This document shows positions 58,874 through 64,000 of a stretch of DNA of 64,000 bases, in pieces (positions within the stretch are counted from its first letter, which is position 1; each line of letters opens with the position of its first letter). Position numbers and translations under genes: made by a program. Below the pieces are notes generated by a model. It made no database searches. It saw only the letters and a list, made by a program, of their open reading frames with translations, and was not told the origin of the DNA. Source of the stretch: Hypholoma sublateritium FD-334 SS-4. Lineage: Eukaryota; Basidiomycota; Agaricomycetes; Agaricales; Strophariaceae. The DNA is taken from NCBI GenBank assembly GCA_000827495.1, contig KN817539.1, forward strand, positions 124,001 through 188,000. Reading direction: 5' to 3'.

Positions 58874-60316
58874 CTAATATTTGCCCTTTCCTGGATCAGC
58901 AAAATTGTTGCCGACTTTGCTAACAAGAAAGTCCCCATATACAATAGCCTTTCGAGTTGGCGTAGTTTTCTGGGACTCGAACGGCTTCACCAGAGCATCG
59001 AAATTTGGCTCAAAGAAAAATGGTACCCTAACGGCCAAATTAACACACATTCGACGGAATCAGATCCAGATACACACGATACTCTGTACATTTTATCAGT
59101 ACCACTGAGTTGAAAGGGATGGACTGATCTTACCGATAATTAGATCCCCGGTGAACAACACGATGAAGAGTCGAGCGATACAGACCATCTGTCCAGATCT
59201 CCCACACTACAGGGATTAATTACGGTCTGACCGGAAAAGTGGTAACCTACTTTCACCAATATTGCAGACAACGCAACCAGGAATGGGGTCGGCGTTGATC
59301 CAGATGCCTTCTTCCGTCCCTTGCTCCAAAGGAAGCCCAGTTTTGTCCATCACTGTCGTGCCGGGTCGGCGCAAGAAAACCTGCAGAGCAGATCGCGTCG
59401 GGTCTGTGTACAAAAATCTGAACAAGGAAGGGTTTTAGTGACGGAAAATAATGTGAGAAGTAATCGCACGTCAAACAACCGTAGTCCCTGTATATAATAA
59501 AGATAAAAAGTAATGAGTATATTTCCATCAGCGATGGTCAATCAACATACTTGTGTGCACCGCAAGAGACGCCATCATGGTCCTTCGGAAGGGGAGGATA
59601 ACCTTTGGAATATCAGGCATACATTCACCAAGGGTGCGATGCGTACGACCCACCTATCACCCGCATTACCCAAAAACTGTCATCGACCTGACTGCGGAGG
59701 TCGTTCCATTCCTCTCGCGTCAAACCCAAGCCTATAGACATTCTGCACGATCCTTGAGAAATCATACTTTTACTCCCGAAAAAAGCCACCAACGCCTCCA
59801 TTAATATGAGCCCCAATGCCTTCATTTTCTCCACCCATATCTCGTATTTCTCTCTGAACCCAGGGACCTCTGGCCACTGATTTTCGCCCCAGACAGGCTT
59901 TGTCTTGTCCGGATTCGTCACAGGCCGGTACAAATCGAGCCCTTCATGGGCATCTGCTTTCCCACTTGTGACGTTTTCATTCAGTTTGGCATATCCTGCG
60001 GCATAATCACGTTATCGTAGGCGACAGTCCGCCAAAGCAGGCACGCACCTCGCGCATAATCCTGGTTGCTGAGCGCTAGCTTGTTCTTCTCCTCTTGCGG
60101 GAGTAAAAAGAACTCTTTGCCTAGACGAGTGAGTTCCTCGGGCTCTGCTCGGTCGACATATGCGTCGATGTTCAGGTAGAAGAACCCGTATTCGACGCAC
60201 GCGGCGTGCAGCGCAGCGGATGTTGCAGCACGCTTATCGGCGTCCGCTGGATCCGAGTTCAGAAACGGCGCGATGTCGATGATGGGCAGAGTATCTAAAG
60301 TGCCTGCAGAAGCCAT
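58874..60316 (-). CDS. 2-oxoglutarate/Fe(II) oxygenase, IPNS-like
   Basis: A minus-strand gene starts at 60316 (MASAGTLDTLPIIDIAPFLN) and stops at 58874-58876. The DIOX_N region has the LPIIDIAPFL opening, EYGFFYLNID and NQDYARGYAKLNENVTSGKA. The catalytic domain has the iron-binding SCGAHKDYGCLT (H-x-D) and later LHRVVHRGSNYR with the distal His. Between them are LQVFLRRPGTTVMDKTG and IWINADPIPGCVVCNIGE. The splice join gives NYRVPFFFEPNFDA, so the Ser of the usual R-x-S co-substrate motif is missing or mis-spliced. Family members oxidise small molecules in secondary metabolism or catabolism; the substrate is unknown. An in-frame extension upstream of the Met exists but looks non-coding. Confidence 0.85.
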
Positions 60317-60577
60317 GGTTAATGAGTACTTGCTCAAGACGATAAGCATTGCGATAGGGCAGACATGGCAATCGGTAATTCCAAATGATCCATATTCCAA
60401 ATATGGGTATAGATCAGATCTGCCCCCGCCCTTGACAAACGCCAGACCAAGGTCACCGTATAGGAGAAAGCTAATGTATCGAAGAAGGAAAGAACGGAGC
60501 TAAGATACGTTGGTTATGGCCCTCGTCTTTCATCATTAAACAGCGTAGGACAATACAATACAATGGGACGTCTTTGT

Positions 60578-61945
60578 TCAGTCGGGGCGGTTGGTCTGGG
60601 AGTAGATGGTGCGCCCAGGATTTTGGGCGCGTGCATATGGAGCCACGGAGCCACGGAGAAACCCACTAGCAGGGCCAGTAAATTGGCCAGGCCACGAAGG
60701 TCCGCCTGCTCCATACGGTGGCGTCTGAGAACGAGATTCGGGCTCATGCGGCGGGGAATGTATGGAATCCAGGTCGTATCCACCCTCTGGTGTATATTGC
60801 GGAGGCTGAGGCTGCGAGAAGTCTACCGGGTGACCGTTTGTCGTTACTGGAGGGGGTGGCGGCAAAGACGCAGAGGCGGAGGAGATCCCGTTGCGTGATG
60901 ATCTGCGCTGGTGATTCTGAGTAAACTCTTCGCTGTGCCCATTTGGCCCAGCGTTGTGAACAGGCCACTGCAGGTCTTCCTGTGGAGGCGCATTCACGTT
61001 TGTATAAGGCGCTTCAGGGTCGGTCCTAGGCGTTTTCTTCGGTCGGCGTCTGGCGCTGGAACTCGTGCTGGCCGTCCCGTTCGACTTGTCTTTTTCTTTG
61101 CCGTTGGCAAGCGAAGCTCGGCTCTTCTTCTGGGGTTTAGGAATTGCATTTGAGTTCGATGGTTCTGGGTCTGGCGAAGGTTGAGTTGAGGGCAACAGAC
61201 TATACGGGACCGCCAAAGCAGGGTTGTCTTCGAGTAATTCTCTTTCCTTGTCTTGACGCAAGATGAACGCGTCCGACAGAGTAACGGGGGGAGGGATAGT
61301 TTCTGTATATGATACATCAGGACGACGAAGATGAGCCTGGATCAGAATGACCAACCAGCTAGAATCATGAATTCTTGATACTGTTGCACAGTTGCCGCTG
61401 GATGGACGTTTAATATACATTGATAATGAAAAATGCTGGCAGAACATACACATGTCCGGATAATTGATTTGATTTCGTCTATGTGCGCTCGCTTCTCGGT
61501 GAGCGGCTTGAATCAAGCGTTTGATGAACTCTTCCTGGAATAAGTATGCTCAGTGGAGCGTATTATGGTTCCTGTCGAAACGCCTACAGTTGCAATTGAG
61601 AGGACAAATAGGCCTTCTTTCGACAAAGCCATGTTGCCCGTGACGCCTGAAAATTGTGAGCTCCCAAGGCATACCAAAAGGCCTTGCGCGCGCACCATCG
61701 GCCTGTATGATATTCTCCAGACGGACGGCGGGAAGTAGCGTATGTCCGGGAATGCGTTCTCCTGGTTTTGTGGAGGACCCGTTTTTTCGTGCATTTGGTT
61801 TGGCTGGATCGGCTTCAGGATCGGAATCAGAATCCAGCTCGTCAACCTCAAGTTCGGCTTCAACATCAGAATCTTCCAGCATTTCTTGTTCCAGTTGCGG
61901 CTGTGGGGATGGTAGCAAGCCATTAATGTGAGCCGGTGATGCCAT
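60578..61945 (-). CDS. Histone-fold protein, POLE4/Dpb3-like, with long tail
   Basis: A minus-strand gene starts at 61945. An acidic N-terminus (EDSDVEAELEVDELDSDSDP) leads to the histone fold: HTLLPAVRLENIIQADG spliced to VTGNMALSKEGLFVLSIAT, then EEFIKRLIQAAHREASAHRR and NQINYPDM. Three introns interrupt it at expected places. This is the CBF/NF-Y-type fold as found in POLE4, Dpb3 and CHRAC subunits, which pair with a Dpb4-like partner in DNA polymerase epsilon or chromatin remodellers. The C-terminal 230 or so residues are low complexity (Pro, Ser, Gln) with a basic patch (SSARRRPKKTPR). This long tail is absent from the small animal and yeast proteins. I cannot say whether the partner complex is polymerase or remodeller. 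Confidence 0.78.
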
Positions 61946-62245
61946 GAAATTAGGGAGGAAGGAAAGAGGAAGTTGACGTGGCCGTTTGATGCAGAGAAGA
62001 ATAGTCAGTGTTGGGGTCAGAGACCGGGCAAAGAGGCGCTCCCCTCAGTCCTGTGGGATTTTGCCACCCTTCACGGTCACGTTTGTTATCCACGCGCGCC
62101 TGTCGTTTGCTGAAATTTCAGATCATAAGTTATGTTGTTACATATACAAATTCTGTTATCAGGTACAAGAAAAGGGTGGAAAAAATAAATGTACATGGTA
62201 TGATACAGTGAGCAGTGGCAAGAACTCGTTATAATATCCCATGCC

Positions 62246-62856
62246 CTAATCAATAGGCACTACAACGCTTCCCTTGTCGTCGGCCTTCTTCACAGCAATG
62301 GTCAAGACACCATTGTTCATACTGGCAGTCACATTCTTCGCGTCGACTGGCCTAGGCAGCCATACAGTTCTGGCGAACGATAGGCTTCTAGTGAACGGAC
62401 GCTCAGTTGAAATTTGAGTAGAAGACTCGGGTCTGGCTACGGCCGTGGTGGACGCATCAGTGGCTGTCGAAACAACAGGCTGTAAGGATGAAACTCAGCG
62501 AGAAGAAAAGTGTACTGACACTGCGCCGCATTGGATTCTTCGACGGACCCCGTGGTCGATGTTTGATTGCCCTTTTCCTCGACTTTGCCTTCAATAGTGA
62601 TCGTTTGGCCGTCATCACCGATTCGGATCTGAACATTTTCCTTCGGTATGCCTGGCAGATCAGCTTCAACGATATATTTATCTCCCTTGTCGGAAATATC
62701 GAGAGCAGGCCTGCTGGCTGTGTCATTGAAAAAAGGTTCACCGAACTGTGGTATGGCCGCAAGGAATGATTGAGGATTCCGACGTGCAAGGGATACGTCA
62801 TCCAACAGGCGGAAGAACGGGCGCATTTCGCGGAGGAATTGACGAGCAAGCGACAT
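62246..62856 (-). CDS. Small heat shock protein, Hsp20 family
   Basis: Minus-strand exons from 62856, with at least one intron of 56 bp (donor GTCAGT, acceptor CGACAG near 62470), end at the stop 62246-62248. The N-terminus is short. The alpha-crystallin domain has RPALDISDKGDKYIVEADLP, GIPKENVQIRIGDDGQTITI and, after an insert of about 50 residues, RTVWLPRPVDAKNVTASMNN and GVLTIAVKKADDKGSVVVPI. The conserved GVLTI motif is intact. The insert between the two halves, rich in Ser, Thr and Glu, is common in fungal Hsp20. These proteins hold unfolded proteins in ATP-independent oligomers. A heat shock element is seen upstream. Confidence 0.9.
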
Positions 62857-63411
62857 TGCGTGATTAGGTGTGAGGAAGGTTAGACTTGCGCACCTTTAAA
62901 TACTGCACAGATTTGGGAGAATGTTCTAGACATCCTTCGAAATGCCAGAATTTAGAAACAACGGTAAGCAAGTGGATATGACTCGATCTCTTTGGAGCAA
63001 TTACTAATGAACGTTGTAGACAGGATCGAGAATGCGTCGAGACTCGAGGCGGTGTCTCCCCAATGCCTCCCAAGTCCGAATTACATCGTTGGGCGAAGTG
63101 CAACCTGCGATTAATGTCGAGAAGAGTCGGTTCCAGCGTTGGCATTCGCAGTGTGGAATTCAGGAAAGTAAAGGTCTTAATAGAAGAGATTAAGTTCAAG
63201 TATTAGAGAATTTCATTTGAAGGGAGTCGGCGTACCTGAGACTGGAGCAAGACTGGAGTAGTAAAGGCTCAGCGGCTCGACGTGCGACAGTGGAGAAATA
63301 TTGTCAATTCAGTCACGTGAATCTCTATATCTAATGGCAACTTTCCTTTTGACTCGAATAGCAGTCCATCGATTTCTACTCAGGTCATCGATATCCATCT
63401 GTTTTCGACCC
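62857..63411. promoter_or_regulatory. Divergent promoter of Hsp20 and the Arc1-like gene
   Basis: This 555-bp gap separates two genes that read away from each other. It carries a TATA-like TATTTAAA (minus strand, near 62896-62903), about 40 bp before the Hsp20 start, and the heat shock element at 62919-62931. The right part includes an in-frame upstream ATG for the Arc1-like gene at 63334. Confidence 0.6.
62919..62931. promoter_or_regulatory. Heat shock element
   Basis: The sequence GAATGTTCTAGAC has three alternating units (GAA, TTC, GAC) at 5-bp spacing, matching the HSF binding site nGAAnnTTCnnGAAn with one change. It sits about 65-75 bp upstream of the Hsp20 start, between it and a TTCGAA at 62936-62941. 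This fits heat induction of the adjacent chaperone gene. Confidence 0.65.
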
Positions 63412-64000
63412 ATGTCTTTCCAAGCTACCGTATCCAAGCTCCAGCCGGCGGTGAAGGAACTAGTACTTTCCGTGACGCGCGACGGAAAGGAATTGATTGG
63501 AGAAACCGAAGCCGACGAGAAAGAGGTTCTCGGATGGATTGAGAAGACTGGCCAAGGAAACTTGGTGACTGAAAACAAGCTGAAGGTATATATATCTTCC
63601 CACCTACTCAACGCGTTTTAACATGGCCAGGACCTGGACACCATCCTTATCCCCAAAACATACCTTGCGACAAATTATCTGACAGCGGCAGACGTTGCAC
63701 TGTACGGAACGCTACATCCAATCATTGTATATGAGCCTTGTTTTCAATTCTGGCCGCAATTATAATGAGCTATTGCATAGGCCAAACTCCAATCATCTGA
63801 ATACTACGCTGTACCTTCGATCACGCGTTATTTCGACCATATACAATCCGAGAGCGCAATCCGAACGTCGACAGCGTCACTCGGAGACGTGTTCAAAGCT
63901 ATTGCACTCGACATTGACCACGCTCCCAAAACCGAACACAAAGTAGAGGTTCCCAAGAAGAAGGCACCAAAGGCGCCAGCAGCCGAGACCCAGCCCGTGC
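63412..64000 (+). CDS. Arc1-like tRNA-binding cofactor, N-terminal part (cut by window end)
   Basis: Three exons are visible from the ATG at 63412 (MSFQATVSKLQPAVKELVLS), with introns near 63586-63631 and 63726-63780. The N-terminal region is GST-like: EVLGWIEKTGQGNLVTENKL, TYLATNYLTAADVALYGTLH and VPSITRYFDHIQSES. A lysine/alanine/proline-rich linker (VEVPKKKAPKAPAAETQPV) begins just before the window ends. This layout matches Arc1p/AIMP1-type proteins, which bring tRNA to glutamyl- and methionyl-tRNA synthetases. The C-terminal tRNA-binding domain would lie beyond base 64000 and is not seen, so the N-terminus of a synthetase is an alternative. An in-frame ATG at 63334 adds 26 residues that look like a mitochondrial leader. 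Confidence 0.75.

Noticed and set aside
1..64000. CRISPR arrays, prophage or bacterial operons
   Set aside because: No spaced direct repeats or bacterial gene order; the DNA is clearly fungal nuclear sequence.

Overview
The window is nuclear DNA of a basidiomycete fungus, most likely an Agaricomycete. Evidence: dense genes on both strands, most of them broken by many introns of about 50-75 bp (one is a GC-AG intron); a Zn2Cys6 regulator; an XlnR-like linker after the cluster; membrane proteins of the DUF6533 and DUF6534 types that are characteristic of Agaricomycetes; a MATH-BTB protein; a rhamnogalacturonan lyase; and an intron-containing tRNA-Tyr. All exon joins below were made by hand from GT/AG signals and reading frame, so individual boundaries carry some uncertainty.

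Layout, left to right: 3' end of a GCFC/PAXBP1-type splicing factor (+, cut by the window edge); aquaglyceroporin (+); a 726-bp hAT-like MITE with an 8-bp target duplication; a CDC25-like rhodanese phosphatase of the Ibp1/Ych1 type (+) converging on COX20 (-); an unrecognised, perhaps decaying gene (-); a DUF3605 protein (-); an RG-rich conserved protein (+) converging on RanGAP (-); an F-box protein without a visible start (-); a SART3/Prp24 homologue (+, about 23 exons); MATH-BTB (+); secreted rhamnogalacturonan lyase (-); GRASP (-); Zn2Cys6 regulator (+); SUMO E1 subunit Aos1 (+); a flavoprotein of the TcuA/CobZ type (+) with an abnormal intron and a probable frameshift; PX-PH phospholipase D (+, 7.1 kb); SAP-domain protein (+); DRS1 helicase (-) sharing a promoter with a membrane-anchored protoglobin (+); a broken DUF6534 gene and a DUF6533 gene (+); tRNA-Tyr (-); 2-oxoglutarate oxygenase (-); POLE4/Dpb3-type histone-fold protein (-); Hsp20 with a heat shock element (-); and the 5' part of an Arc1-like tRNA-binding cofactor (+).

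Most genes are housekeeping: RNA splicing (GCFC, SART3), ribosome assembly (DRS1), nuclear transport (RanGAP), SUMO activation, Golgi and lipid signalling (GRASP, PLD), and cytochrome oxidase assembly (COX20). Accessory parts are the MITE, the unrecognised gene at 7.3-8.5 kb, the F-box, MATH-BTB and DUF653x genes, the pectin lyase, the TcuA-like flavoprotein and the protoglobin. I did not find a multigene system that is clearly new. The most useful leads are the MITE, the TcuA-like gene (820-bp intron plus 11-bp duplication), the tail-anchored protoglobin beside lineage-specific membrane proteins, the paired palindromes in the DRS1/protoglobin promoter, and a possible mitochondrial leader on the Arc1-like gene.
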